Shown here: piece by piece, positions 1 to 7,099 of the stretch | Layout: each line of letters starts with the position of its first letter | How positions within the stretch are numbered: the stretch's first letter is position 1 | NCBI GenBank assembly: GCA_027068725.1 | Contig: JAMOMD010000287.1 | Coordinates: 1-7,684 of the forward strand | Direction of reading: 5' to 3' | Source of the DNA: Thermoproteales archaeon | GTDB lineage: Archaea > Thermoproteota > Thermoprotei > Thermoproteales > Thermocladiaceae | Length of the DNA stretch: 7,684 nt | Notes under the pieces: model-generated | Seen by the model: the letters and a program-made list of their open reading frames with translations, nothing else | Told to the model about the DNA's origin: nothing | The model's database searches: none | Position numbers and translations under genes: made by a program

Positions 1-1
1 G

Positions 2-1174
2 TATCCGCTTCCACTAACAGTGAGAAGTCAGGGCAAGGTCACTAACACGGAGTTCCTCATATATGGAGTTAACATAACGGCCTCAAGAACGTCAGGTACG
101 GAGAGGTACTTCACGCTGTTTGGTATCGGTCTCTCGAAGGTTGGTACAGAGACTATACAGGAGAAGGTGCTCCAGATTCTTGGAAGAACTTACGCAACTG
201 TGCTATACCAGCAGATACAGAACGTGTCTCTACTAGTTCCAACAAGTGGTCTAGCATATGGTAAGTACATAGTCATACTGTTCACCTGGGATCCATCTAC
301 AAAGAAGATTTACGCGGTGAACTACACGTACGTCACAGTACTACCACCGCCACTGAAGGCTGCGCCACCTCCACCGCCACCTCCGCCAGTCATAGTTGCT
401 AAGCCCGTGTCAAAGACTAAGACGACGACAACGTACTCCATAAGCAACTACATGTACATGTCTCCAAGCTCAGGCGTGCTTGTTGGTACTGTAGCAACAG
501 TTAACGCAACTTCAAGTGACAAGGAGCTCACAGTATCAATACCTAAGTTTACTGTGCCACTAGTGCATGGTAAGCCGACAGTCACATTGAAGATGAAGAT
601 TGTCTCAGAGAGCACGAGTAAGATTAACCGTACACTACCACCAAACATTCACGTAACACTGAGCAAGGTCTACGTCATATCAACATATCCAAGCAAGGTC
701 ACATTTAGCAAGCCTGTGAAAGTTGTATTCTCTGTAAAGCCAACGATGGGCAAGGTCTACGTCCTGTACTATAATGAGACAGCGAAGGTCTGGGTACCAT
801 TACCAACGAAGATTGTGCACAATAAGGCTGTGGCAGAGGTAACACAGCCAGGAATTGTCACAGTTGGAAAGTACGCACCTCCAAAAGTAACTAATGTCGT
901 ATCAGTGAGTCTCTCAGTATCCTCAACAACAGTAACAGCCTGCACACCAATCACAATAACAGTACATGTGTCAGTATCGTCAGGATCTGCAGCAGATAAG
1001 GTAGTCATGCTATACGTCAATGGAAGATACATCGCCTATCACATAACAGGACCAAGTGGAACAGTAACATTCACCTACAGGACATGCAGCATAGGAGTGT
1101 TCAACATATACGCAATCGTCGACGGAAAGAAGTCAAACACCGCAACAGTGTTCGTCTACCCACTACTGGGCTAA
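2..1174 (+). CDS. Secreted or surface beta-sandwich protein, C-terminal part (5' end outside window)
   Basis: The reading frame is open to the left edge of the window, so the GTG at 20 is probably an internal valine and the true start lies upstream. About 390 residues are visible. Numbering from the GTG, residues 1-108 are Thr/Val/Ser/Tyr-rich beta-type sequence. A hinge follows with eight consecutive prolines at 116-123 (bases 365-388). A beta-rich module runs from about 130 to 290, and an Ig-like module from about 295 to the end. The only two visible cysteines, C308 and C356, lie in this last module and could form a disulfide. There are six N-X-S/T sequons (NIT, NVS, NYT, NAT, NRT, NET), as expected of a glycosylated extracellular archaeal protein. 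No C-terminal membrane helix or sorting motif is seen; the protein ends VFVYPLLG. An S-layer or pseudoperiplasmic component, a pilus-like protein or the binding tail of a secreted enzyme are all possible. Surface location is inferred; the specific function is unknown. Confidence 0.75.
   Translation, partial: YPLPLTVRSQGKVTNTEFLIYGVNITASRTSGTERYFTLFGIGLSKVGTETIQEKVLQILGRTYATVLYQQIQNVSLLVPTSGLAYGKYIVILFTWDPSTKKIYAVNYTYVTVLPPPLKAAPPPPPPPPVIVAKPVSKTKTTTTYSISNYMYMSPSSGVLVGTVATVNATSSDKELTVSIPKFTVPLVHGKPTVTLKMKIVSESTSKINRTLPPNIHVTLSKVYVISTYPSKVTFSKPVKVVFSVKPTMGKVYVLYYNETAKVWVPLPTKIVHNKAVAEVTQPGIVTVGKYAPPKVTNVVSVSLSVSSTTVTACTPITITVHVSVSSGSAADKVVMLYVNGRYIAYHITGPSGTVTFTYRTCSIGVFNIYAIVDGKKSNTATVFVYPLLG
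365..388 (+). other. Poly-proline hinge coding tract
   Basis: Eight successive proline codons use a mixture of CCA, CCT and CCG. They follow a shorter PPP stretch at 344-352, with LKAA between. The varied third positions indicate selection on the protein rather than a simple DNA repeat. Such a tract forms an extended polyproline II rod, and here it separates the N-terminal and C-terminal beta modules of the surface protein. Confidence 0.8.
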
Positions 1175-1683
1175 GCTCTCAATCCTAAACTTTCTTCAAA
1201 CTTTTCTCTAAAATCTCTCAACATTCTCCTAAGATTCTTCATCTTTGATATAGGAGAATACTCTCCCACAATTCTTCTAGCTTCATCACGCAATTTCACA
1301 GCCTTATCCATGCTATACAACTTAAATCTTGACTTAGACAAGAAATCAATATCAACTACAATAGTGGGCACATTCATTAGCACTATGCCCCTCACAAGAC
1401 CCTCGTGTAACAGTTCTATTAACTCTAGATCAATTTGAGTTATCCTAAATACTGGAAGATTATCTAGCCTAGGCTCGTACGTTACTACTATATTAGAATA
1501 CTTTTCATCGAGAAATCCTACCTTGCTAATTCTCAGCGCTAGAGCAGTACTGTGAACTGCACAGTATGGTATTCTAACATACTTGTCTTCAACAGCTTCA
1601 GAATATCCTGAAAGTACGTCCAGTAACGTGACAAGCTCTGTGTAGTTTACTGCAACTCTTTCGTAGCGTGATAGTGGTAACAT
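1171..1683 (-). CDS. Unrecognised 170-residue cytosolic protein
   Basis: I do not recognise this protein. It starts at an ATG (1683) and ends at TAG. No signal peptide or membrane helix is visible. The first 120 residues or so look alpha/beta, with alternating hydrophobic stretches such as NIVVTYEP and TIVVDIDF. The last 40 or so are charged and Lys/Arg-rich (KMKNLRRMLRDFREKFEES), probably helical and possibly nucleic-acid or partner binding. Cysteine occurs once (PYCAVH), so there is no zinc motif. Base composition looks AT-richer than the ileS region. It lies 71 bp downstream of the IPP isomerase gene and converges on the surface-protein gene with a 4-bp overlap. There is no Shine-Dalgarno sequence, but an AT box lies about 25 nt upstream. 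The length, good start context and absence of a competing frame support a real gene. Confidence 0.75.
   Translation of the reverse strand: MLPLSRYERVAVNYTELVTLLDVLSGYSEAVEDKYVRIPYCAVHSTALALRISKVGFLDEKYSNIVVTYEPRLDNLPVFRITQIDLELIELLHEGLVRGIVLMNVPTIVVDIDFLSKSRFKLYSMDKAVKLRDEARRIVGEYSPISKMKNLRRMLRDFREKFEESLGLRA
1190..1209 (+). terminator. Possible pyrimidine-rich termination region for the surface-protein gene
   Basis: A T/C-rich stretch with runs of three to four T begins 16 bases after the TAA of the plus-strand gene. A small inverted repeat (CCCA, four-base loop, TGGG) lies at 1159-1170, just before the stop. Archaeal termination often needs only T-rich DNA in the non-template strand. However, this stretch also encodes the Lys/Glu-rich C-terminus of the opposite gene, which alone explains the composition. 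Weak call. Confidence 0.22.
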
Positions 1684-1708
1684 ACGTTTAAGTTAGGCTA
1701 AGTGGAGG

Positions 1709-1718
1709 AATAAATTCA
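1709..1718 (-). promoter_or_regulatory. TATA-like box for the 170-codon gene (leaderless type)
   Basis: Read on the minus strand this is TGAATTTATT. Its last base lies 25 nt before the ATG at 1683, and no Shine-Dalgarno sequence lies between. This is the expected TATA-box spacing for an archaeal transcript that begins at or next to its start codon. It suggests this gene is transcribed separately from the upstream isomerase gene. Confidence 0.45.
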
Positions 1719-1754
1719 GATGATGATATGCATCTAAGGCGATAGATGAGCGAC

Positions 1755-2858
1755 TCACGGTACGCTGATCTTGTCCATACAGACTCTCTTTAGACATTTT
1801 GAAAGTCTCCTCTGCTGAAGCCAGGCTAAGACCTCTATACTGAACACGAGTGGTACCTTTCTAAGATCCTCAATTTTTCTGCAGGACGACATCATCATGC
1901 TTATTCTGAGCTCTTTCTCTAGTCGCTTGACGAAGTTTAGCGTACATTCCTCTCCTTCTAGTGCCTTCTCGAGAAATGGTCTAGCTATAGAGGCTGCATC
2001 TGCGCCAAGAGCAAGAACCTTGGCAATGTCAAGTCCTGTACGTATGCCACCTGACGCAATTATGCGTCCATTAAACTCCTCTAAGGTCTCGCACAGTGAC
2101 ATAAGTGTAGGTATTCCAAGTTGAGTAAAGGTAATGTAGAGCTCTCTCAGTTCGGGATCTGCTCTATGCATCTCTATTATTGCAAAGTTTGTGCCACCCC
2201 ATCCTGCTACCTCTATGGCAGCAACTCCAACTGATGCAAGCTTTCTTGCAGTTTCCCTACTTATTCCAAAGCCAACTTCCTTAACGATAATAGGCTTGTT
2301 TATCTGCTTGACTAAGTACCTGAGTTTCTCGAGAACGTTTCTGTAGTCTGGCTCTCCTTCAGGTTGTAGACACTCTTGAAGTGGATTCAAATGTACAGCA
2401 ATAGCATCAGCATCAATCATATCTATGGCAGTTATACACCACTCAACAAGCTTCTCCTCGTCTAAACGCGCGACCTGAGGTGCACCAATGTTCGCAATCT
2501 TCAGCGCTGTTGGAGCCTCCTCCTTAACAACCGTGAAGCTTTTTCTCGTCTCAGGACGTTCAATAGCTACACGTTGAGAACCTACACAGATTCCTATCTG
2601 ACACTTCTCTGCTACACGTGCAAGAATTCTATTTATCTTATATGCAAGATCTGTTCCTCCTGTTAGAGCACCAATAATTAGTGGAAGAGCAAGTTTCTTA
2701 TTAAACAGCTCTATTGACGTATCTATCTCATCAAGCCTTACCTCTGGCAGTGAGTCATGCACTAGCCATACCTTATCTAGAAACGTTGAGCCATGCTCAA
2801 CATCGCGAAGAAGGGCTATCCGTATATGATCATCCTTTCTGCTAACTATAGATGACAT
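1755..2858 (-). CDS. fni: Isopentenyl-diphosphate delta-isomerase, type 2 (FMN-dependent)
   Basis: This enzyme interconverts isopentenyl diphosphate and dimethylallyl diphosphate, feeding the archaeal isoprenoid lipid pathway. It is cytosolic and uses FMN and Mg2+. All family landmarks are present in a TIM-barrel order: RKDDH (7-11), the TGGT loop (66-69), GSQR (93-96), ANIGAPQ (122-128), HLNPLQE with the catalytic-region glutamine Q161 and metal-binding E162 (156-162), KEVGFG (193-198), GGTN (221-224) and the FMN-phosphate loop SGGIRTG (269-275). At 367 residues it is normal length. The ATG at 2858 places RKDDH at the usual distance from the N-terminus. It begins 31 bp after the mmHypB stop and has no clear Shine-Dalgarno sequence. 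The C-terminal tail after about 345 is Arg/Lys/Cys-rich and may vary between species. The start-proximal motifs exclude lactate oxidase or glutamate synthase relatives. Confidence 0.95.
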   Translation of the reverse strand: MSSIVSRKDDHIRIALLRDVEHGSTFLDKVWLVHDSLPEVRLDEIDTSIELFNKKLALPLIIGALTGGTDLAYKINRILARVAEKCQIGICVGSQRVAIERPETRKSFTVVKEEAPTALKIANIGAPQVARLDEEKLVEWCITAIDMIDADAIAVHLNPLQECLQPEGEPDYRNVLEKLRYLVKQINKPIIVKEVGFGISRETARKLASVGVAAIEVAGWGGTNFAIIEMHRADPELRELYITFTQLGIPTLMSLCETLEEFNGRIIASGGIRTGLDIAKVLALGADAASIARPFLEKALEGEECTLNFVKRLEKELRISMMMSSCRKIEDLRKVPLVFSIEVLAWLQQRRLSKCLKRVCMDKISVP

Positions 2859-2884
2859 TCACACTACGTGAAAGTGCACAGTCT

Positions 2885-2893
2885 CTTAACTAA
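2885..2893 (-). promoter_or_regulatory. Possible TATA-like box for fni
   Basis: The minus strand reads TTAGTTAAG, ending 26 nt before the fni ATG and overlapping the mmHypB stop codon. The spacing would fit a leaderless transcript, and fni lacks a recognisable Shine-Dalgarno sequence. The match is poor, so co-transcription with hypA and mmHypB remains equally plausible. Confidence 0.22.
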
Positions 2894-3630
2894 TCTGTCA
2901 CTAGCCTTCTGACATACTCAACAATTGGCTTCAAGTACTCTCTAACTTCAGGACATGCAACGTACGGATTTCTTCCCTGTGCAAGACTTGATACAACACA
3001 GTGAATATGTGGAACTTTTGCGACTACAATAACATCCCCAACTTTCTCAATGTTTACACTACTATCACACATATTTAGTACAGCTCCAAGAGTCTGCACA
3101 CCAATTTCTTTTAATAACATTACTAATCTCGAAGCAACGTCAAGAGATATTGGATCTGGCAATGTTACGACTATTGTACTAATCTTCTCTGCGAGATATC
3201 TACAGGGTAGAATAACCTCATCTCCAGTTCCTGGAGGCATATCTATAATAAGCACATCAAGCTCAGGCCACTCGACAAACGATAATATATCAAGAACAGT
3301 CTTCTCACGATAAGAACCTCTAACAGGGAATGGTCTATCTCCAATAAGTAAGACAGGGCTAAAATACACTAGTCCATCGATCTGCACAGGAACGGCTTCT
3401 TCAATACTCTCGTACCTTAGGTTTGGTACATAGCATAGAAATCTGTGTGTGGAAAATCCGTAGATATCGAGATCCAAAAGTCCTGTACGTAGACTATCCT
3501 TGAGATACCATGCGAGTCCAGTAGCAATAAACGACTTACCTACACCGCCCTTCCCACTACATACGGCAACGACCTTCTTAACTCGCCTAAATGCACTCGA
3601 TATGGCGTACTTCCTGAAGTCGAGCATCAT
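2890..3630 (-). CDS. Mrp/MinD-family ATPase, probable archaeal HypB replacement (mmHypB/HypB-AT)
   Basis: A 246-residue P-loop ATPase of the Mrp/MinD group. It has a deviant Walker A KGGVGKS (27-33), a DLDIYG switch I (53-58) and a Walker B with IDMPPGTGD (129-137). The Cys-x-x-Cys pair that Mrp/NBP35/ApbC iron-sulfur carriers bear near the C-terminus is absent; only NMCDSS (C188) occupies that region. Instead there is a PHIHC segment (207-211). The gene overlaps hypA by one base. In Thermococcus kodakarensis, hypA lies beside such an ATPase (mmHypB, or HypB-AT). There it replaces GTPase HypB and works with HypA in nickel insertion for [NiFe] hydrogenase. The same role is inferred here from fold, position and the missing cysteines. 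The alternative is a general Fe-S scaffold ATPase. Two ATGs are adjacent (3630 and 3627); either could be the start. Confidence 0.8.
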   Translation of the reverse strand: MMLDFRKYAISSAFRRVKKVVAVCSGKGGVGKSFIATGLAWYLKDSLRTGLLDLDIYGFSTHRFLCYVPNLRYESIEEAVPVQIDGLVYFSPVLLIGDRPFPVRGSYREKTVLDILSFVEWPELDVLIIDMPPGTGDEVILPCRYLAEKISTIVVTLPDPISLDVASRLVMLLKEIGVQTLGAVLNMCDSSVNIEKVGDVIVVAKVPHIHCVVSSLAQGRNPYVACPEVREYLKPIVEYVRRLVTD

Positions 3631-4064
3631 CAGACCTCACCAACAATCTTCCCAATCTTTACATCAAATCCCTCAATTACCTCATAATCAGGACTACCAC
3701 ATGCGGGACATCGAGCATATGCAAACACAGCAGCAGGGACGAGATGTATCGATTCTAGGCAAGTCTTCCTGAGCTCTGGATCCTGAATTTCTTCAGCAAG
3801 CTTATTCAAGACATCTCTCCACGTCCATACATATCCACATCGCGAGCATCTGAATCGAGTCTCAACTTCCTGAATCTCGAACTCCACATCCTGAAGATTG
3901 TGCAGACCAGCAACTTCCTGTAGGGCTTGCCTAAATATGTCAAGATCTATCTGTACAAGCTTCCCAACCTCAATCACGACTTTCCTGATCTTCTTGACCT
4001 TGCCTTCCCGAAGAAGATCCAGCAATGCTGATACTATGCTATAAGCTAGACTCCACTCATGCAC
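3630..4064 (-). CDS. hypA: Hydrogenase nickel-incorporation metallochaperone HypA
   Basis: HypA delivers Ni2+ to the large subunit of [NiFe] hydrogenase together with its HypB partner. The 144-residue protein begins MHEWSLA; His2 in the conserved MHE is the family nickel ligand. This fixes the GTG at 4064 as the start, because the histidine must follow the initiator. The zinc site has two pairs, C73/C76 (CSRC) and C119/C122 (CPAC), separated by 42 residues. This long insert resembles that of hyperthermophilic archaeal HypA rather than the short bacterial form. The final segment, EVIEGFDVKIGKI, is the usual return to the nickel domain. The gene lies 31 bp after ileS and runs into mmHypB with a one-base overlap (TGATG). 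No Shine-Dalgarno sequence is apparent, and an AT box lies about 24 nt upstream. No hydrogenase structural gene or hypCDEF is present in the window. Confidence 0.95.
   Translation of the reverse strand: MHEWSLAYSIVSALLDLLREGKVKKIRKVVIEVGKLVQIDLDIFRQALQEVAGLHNLQDVEFEIQEVETRFRCSRCGYVWTWRDVLNKLAEEIQDPELRKTCLESIHLVPAAVFAYARCPACGSPDYEVIEGFDVKIGKIVGEV
3634..3641 (-). promoter_or_regulatory. Shine-Dalgarno site for mmHypB inside the end of hypA
   Basis: The minus strand reads GGTGAGGT, within the last codons of hypA (Gly-Glu-Val). It offers two overlapping complements to the archaeal 16S tail. GGTGA sits 6 nt before the first ATG (3630), and GAGGT sits 6 nt before the second ATG (3627). It does not decide between them, but it shows that mmHypB is initiated by a strong site at a TGATG stop/start junction. 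Confidence 0.7.
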
Positions 4065-4087
4065 AATGTCTAGTGTCCTACATTTTG

Positions 4088-4095
4088 TTTAAGAA
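4088..4095 (-). promoter_or_regulatory. TATA-like box for the hypA-mmHypB unit
   Basis: The minus strand reads TTCTTAAA, starting just after the ileS TAA and ending 23 nt before the hypA GTG. The gene has no good Shine-Dalgarno sequence. An AT box at this distance would give a leaderless transcript starting at or beside the GTG, so the hyp pair could be expressed apart from ileS. Confidence 0.38.
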
Positions 4096-7089
4096 TTATC
4101 TAATTCTTCTAATACCAATCCTGACCTTCTTATCCTCAATATCCCAATCCATCACAAACGCATCCTCAGGCAACTTCTCAGTTCTTTCCAACTTTACTGC
4201 ACGTACCTCTGACATTATGTAATCTCTAAGTGCCTCAACGGCCTCAACAAGCTCAGCATCAGATGTTGAGTAGTATACCTCAACCTTCTCATCGACAGGT
4301 AAGTTCATTCTACCGCGCATGAACTGTACTCTTCTAATGAACTCTCTTGCGTATGCCTCAAGCAATAGCTGCTTGTCAAGCTCTTTACTTATGCATGTCT
4401 TGCCATAGTCAGACTCTGTGCATAGCAGCTCCTTGACCTCCTCTGTCTCCTGAGTACTCAGTAGAACTTCCTTGCAGTTTGCTAGATATGACAGTAGATG
4501 TGTTATCTGTCCAAGTAGCTTAGCATCCTCCTCAGACTTCAGGACAACGCACACCTTCCTGATCGGCCATCTTAGCTTTATTCCAGCTCTACTTCTCAGA
4601 TTTGCAACATCTGAGAACACGGTAAACATCAGGTCAAACGCCTTCTCCAACTTCTCGTCAATGAACTCGGTCTCAACTCTTGGAAGTCTCGACAAGTGTA
4701 CACTCTCAGCCTCTTCTGGCTCGTACTTCTTGACAAAGGCTTGCCATAGGTACTCAGTCAGATGTGGCACAAATACCGAGCCCATGATTAGCGTGCCCTT
4801 CAGGACGTGGTACAGTACAGCATATGCTGCATACTTAGTCTCAGCTTCCTCCTCTATCCACACTCTCCTCCTGATAAGTCTCAGATAGCCGTGACTCAGA
4901 TCCTCTACTACAAGGTTTATCCACTCTCTTGCAGCTAGGTGAATCTCCATCTTCTCCATGTGCTCAATGAAGTTCCTGAGCCTCGTGTAGAATCTGGATA
5001 AAATCCACCTATCCTCTGGAGCAAGCTTGTCAAGATACTTGTCTAGGCTATGCGTAGCTGGGCTATACTTGTCCAAGCTCATGTACGTGTCTGCGAACTT
5101 GACAACATTCCACAAGATCGATAAGACTCTCTGACTCTCCTTAATCTCATCAGGATCAAATGCCATGGTCTCCCATGGAGCAACCTTGAAAGCAATGTAG
5201 AGACGTGGCGCATCGACGCCCCATCTCTTGAATAGATCCTCGGCCCATATCACGTTGCCCTTCGACTTGCTCATCTTCTGTCCGTACTTATCCACAACAT
5301 GTCCCTGAATGAGTATGGACTTGTATGGTGCCTTACCTGTCCATAGCACAGACGTTGCTAATAGTGAGTAGAACCAGCCACGTGTCTGATCTATTGCCTC
5401 AGTGACCCAGTCATATGGAAACAGCTTCTCGAAGAGCTCTCTATTCCTTAGACCATCAATGCTTGCTATCCAAGCAACACCACTATCCATCCACACATCT
5501 AGGACATATGGCTCGCGAACCCACTCATCACAATCCTCTGTACATATCTTGACCTGGTCAATCCATGGCCTATGTACTAGCAAGTCATCAGGTACCTGTG
5601 GCAGCTCCTTTGCTAGACGCTTCAGCTCCTCAATTGAGCCAATTACGAGAATCTTACTTGGATCCTTCTTACAGCGCCATACTGGCAGTGGCGTACCCCA
5701 TACTCTACTTCTCGATATTGTCCAGTCTCGCAGATTGGCAATCCAGTTCTCAAACCTGTCTCGCAGATGCTCAGGATAGATCTTGACCTTCTTCAGCTCC
5801 TCAAGCATCTTGTCCTTGTAAGCTGTGACTCGAATGAACCACTGCTTATCAGTCCTGTATATTAGTGGCGTACCACAGCGCCAGCAGTGTGGATATCTGT
5901 GAACAATCGTCTCCTTATGGACAAGTAGACCCCTCTCCTCTAGTATTCTGATTACTTCGGCAGACACGTCTAGCCAGTACTTTCCTGCAAACCTACCTGC
6001 ACGTTCTGTGAAGTAGCCATTTGCTGCTACTGAGTCAGTTATTGGAAGTCCGTACTTTCTCGCAACCTCAAAGTCTTCAGGACCGTGTGCAGGCGCCATG
6101 TGTACGAGACCTGTACCCATCTCAAGTGTCACGAAGTCTGCAGTCACAATGTAGTGAGCCTTGTCATCATGCTCCTTGTGTACAGGCACATCCTCAAGGA
6201 ATATGTGCACATATTTCCTACCCTTGAGCTCCTCACCGTACCTGACCTCAACAATCTCGTACTTCTCTACTCCGAACTTGCCCATCAGAACATTAACAAG
6301 ATCCTCAGCAATCCACCAGTACTCGGTTCTTCCTTTCCACTCGACCTTAACCTTCGCATACCTCAGATTTGGATGAACAGCTATTGCCTCATTATCAACA
6401 AGCGTCCAGGGGGTCGTCGTCCAGATTACATAGTAAGTGTTCTCCTCATCCTTAGCAGGAAACTTGACAAATATTGATGGGTCTTCTCTATCTTCATATC
6501 CCTGATCTACCTCAGCATCACTGAGCGCAGTTTCACATCTTGGACAGAATGGCAGAACTCTGTAGTCCTCGAACAGTAGTCCACGCTTCCAAGCCTCCTT
6601 AATTAGAGACCATACATGCTCAATGTAGTGCGCTCTCCTAGTCTCGTACGCGTTCTCTAGATCTAGCCATAGTGCCAGTAGATCAGTACCATAACTTCTC
6701 CAGTACTCGAGATAGTAGTCAACTAGCTTACTACACTCGATACTAAACTTGTCGAGACCAAACTTCTCAATGTCCTTCTTAGTCTTGAAGCCAAGCTTCT
6801 TCTCAGTCTCAAGCTCAACAGGAAGACCTTGCTCATCCCATCCTGCCTGTGCCCACACTTCATAGCCCTGCAATCTCCTGAACCTCAGGACAATGTCCTT
6901 GTACGTTCTGCCTCGTATATGCCCAACATGTGGATAGCCATTTGCTGTTGGTGGTCCCTCTAGGAACCTGAACACAGGACGTGTCCAAGTTACTTGACGC
7001 CACTTTTCAGGAATCTTACGCTCCTTCCAGAATTTTCTAACAATCTCCTCTACCTTTTTCAAATCAAGTCTCTGCTCAAGTGTGAACAA
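4096..7089 (-). CDS. ileS: Isoleucyl-tRNA synthetase (class Ia)
   Basis: This cytosolic enzyme charges tRNA-Ile with isoleucine and hydrolyses mischarged Val-tRNA-Ile. Its 997 residues are a normal length for the archaeal/eukaryal-type enzyme. The HIGH-type motif is HVGH (54-57) within GPPTANGYPHVGHIRG. CPRC (182-185) and CWRC (402-405) are the zinc-ribbon-like pairs flanking the editing (CP1) domain. That domain carries the threonine-rich TTTPWT (224-229) and GTGLVHMAPAHGPED (325-339), ending in the conserved editing aspartate D339. DVWMDSG (531-537) and KMSKS (605-609) complete the catalytic core, followed by the helical anticodon-binding domain from about 690. An in-frame TGA lies four codons upstream (7102-7104), so translation must begin at or after the TTG at 7089. 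No earlier ATG or GTG is possible, and the TTG preserves the usual archaeal N-terminus. A GGTGAT site lies 11 nt before it. The gene starts 69 bp after endA. Confidence 0.98.
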   Translation of the reverse strand: MFTLEQRLDLKKVEEIVRKFWKERKIPEKWRQVTWTRPVFRFLEGPPTANGYPHVGHIRGRTYKDIVLRFRRLQGYEVWAQAGWDEQGLPVELETEKKLGFKTKKDIEKFGLDKFSIECSKLVDYYLEYWRSYGTDLLALWLDLENAYETRRAHYIEHVWSLIKEAWKRGLLFEDYRVLPFCPRCETALSDAEVDQGYEDREDPSIFVKFPAKDEENTYYVIWTTTPWTLVDNEAIAVHPNLRYAKVKVEWKGRTEYWWIAEDLVNVLMGKFGVEKYEIVEVRYGEELKGRKYVHIFLEDVPVHKEHDDKAHYIVTADFVTLEMGTGLVHMAPAHGPEDFEVARKYGLPITDSVAANGYFTERAGRFAGKYWLDVSAEVIRILEERGLLVHKETIVHRYPHCWRCGTPLIYRTDKQWFIRVTAYKDKMLEELKKVKIYPEHLRDRFENWIANLRDWTISRSRVWGTPLPVWRCKKDPSKILVIGSIEELKRLAKELPQVPDDLLVHRPWIDQVKICTEDCDEWVREPYVLDVWMDSGVAWIASIDGLRNRELFEKLFPYDWVTEAIDQTRGWFYSLLATSVLWTGKAPYKSILIQGHVVDKYGQKMSKSKGNVIWAEDLFKRWGVDAPRLYIAFKVAPWETMAFDPDEIKESQRVLSILWNVVKFADTYMSLDKYSPATHSLDKYLDKLAPEDRWILSRFYTRLRNFIEHMEKMEIHLAAREWINLVVEDLSHGYLRLIRRRVWIEEEAETKYAAYAVLYHVLKGTLIMGSVFVPHLTEYLWQAFVKKYEPEEAESVHLSRLPRVETEFIDEKLEKAFDLMFTVFSDVANLRSRAGIKLRWPIRKVCVVLKSEEDAKLLGQITHLLSYLANCKEVLLSTQETEEVKELLCTESDYGKTCISKELDKQLLLEAYAREFIRRVQFMRGRMNLPVDEKVEVYYSTSDAELVEAVEALRDYIMSEVRAVKLERTEKLPEDAFVMDWDIEDKKVRIGIRRIR

Positions 7090-7099
7090 ATCAATAAGT

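Noticed and set aside
20..22. GTG at 20 as the start of the surface-protein gene
   Set aside because: The frame is open through the six preceding codons to the window edge, no ribosome site or promoter is visible, and no signal peptide follows. It is read as an internal valine.
341..390. CCA/CCT/CCG-rich stretch as a DNA tandem repeat or CRISPR-like array
   Set aside because: The period is only the codon, third positions vary, and it is in frame as proline codons. There are no spacers or direct repeats of CRISPR length anywhere in the window.
448..1032. Minus-strand open frames opposite the surface-protein gene
   Set aside because: They are antisense shadows of a Thr/Val-rich coding region, with no protein family resemblance.
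1684..1754. Small RNA or tRNA gene in the gap between fni and the 170-codon gene
   Set aside because: The 71-bp gap has no cloverleaf, T-loop consensus (GGTTCRANTCC) or C/D box pattern that I could find. A TATA-like box explains its AT-rich part.
2890..3630. Plain Mrp/ApbC/NBP35 iron-sulfur carrier as the annotation of the ATPase
   Set aside because: The C-terminal Cys-x-x-Cys pair is missing and the gene overlaps hypA, which fits mmHypB better. The alternative is not fully excluded.
4472..6477. Several plus-strand open frames of 65-138 codons opposite ileS
   Set aside because: They lie wholly antisense to a strongly supported gene, have Ser/Leu/Arg-rich translations typical of shadow frames, and show no start-site signals or known domains.
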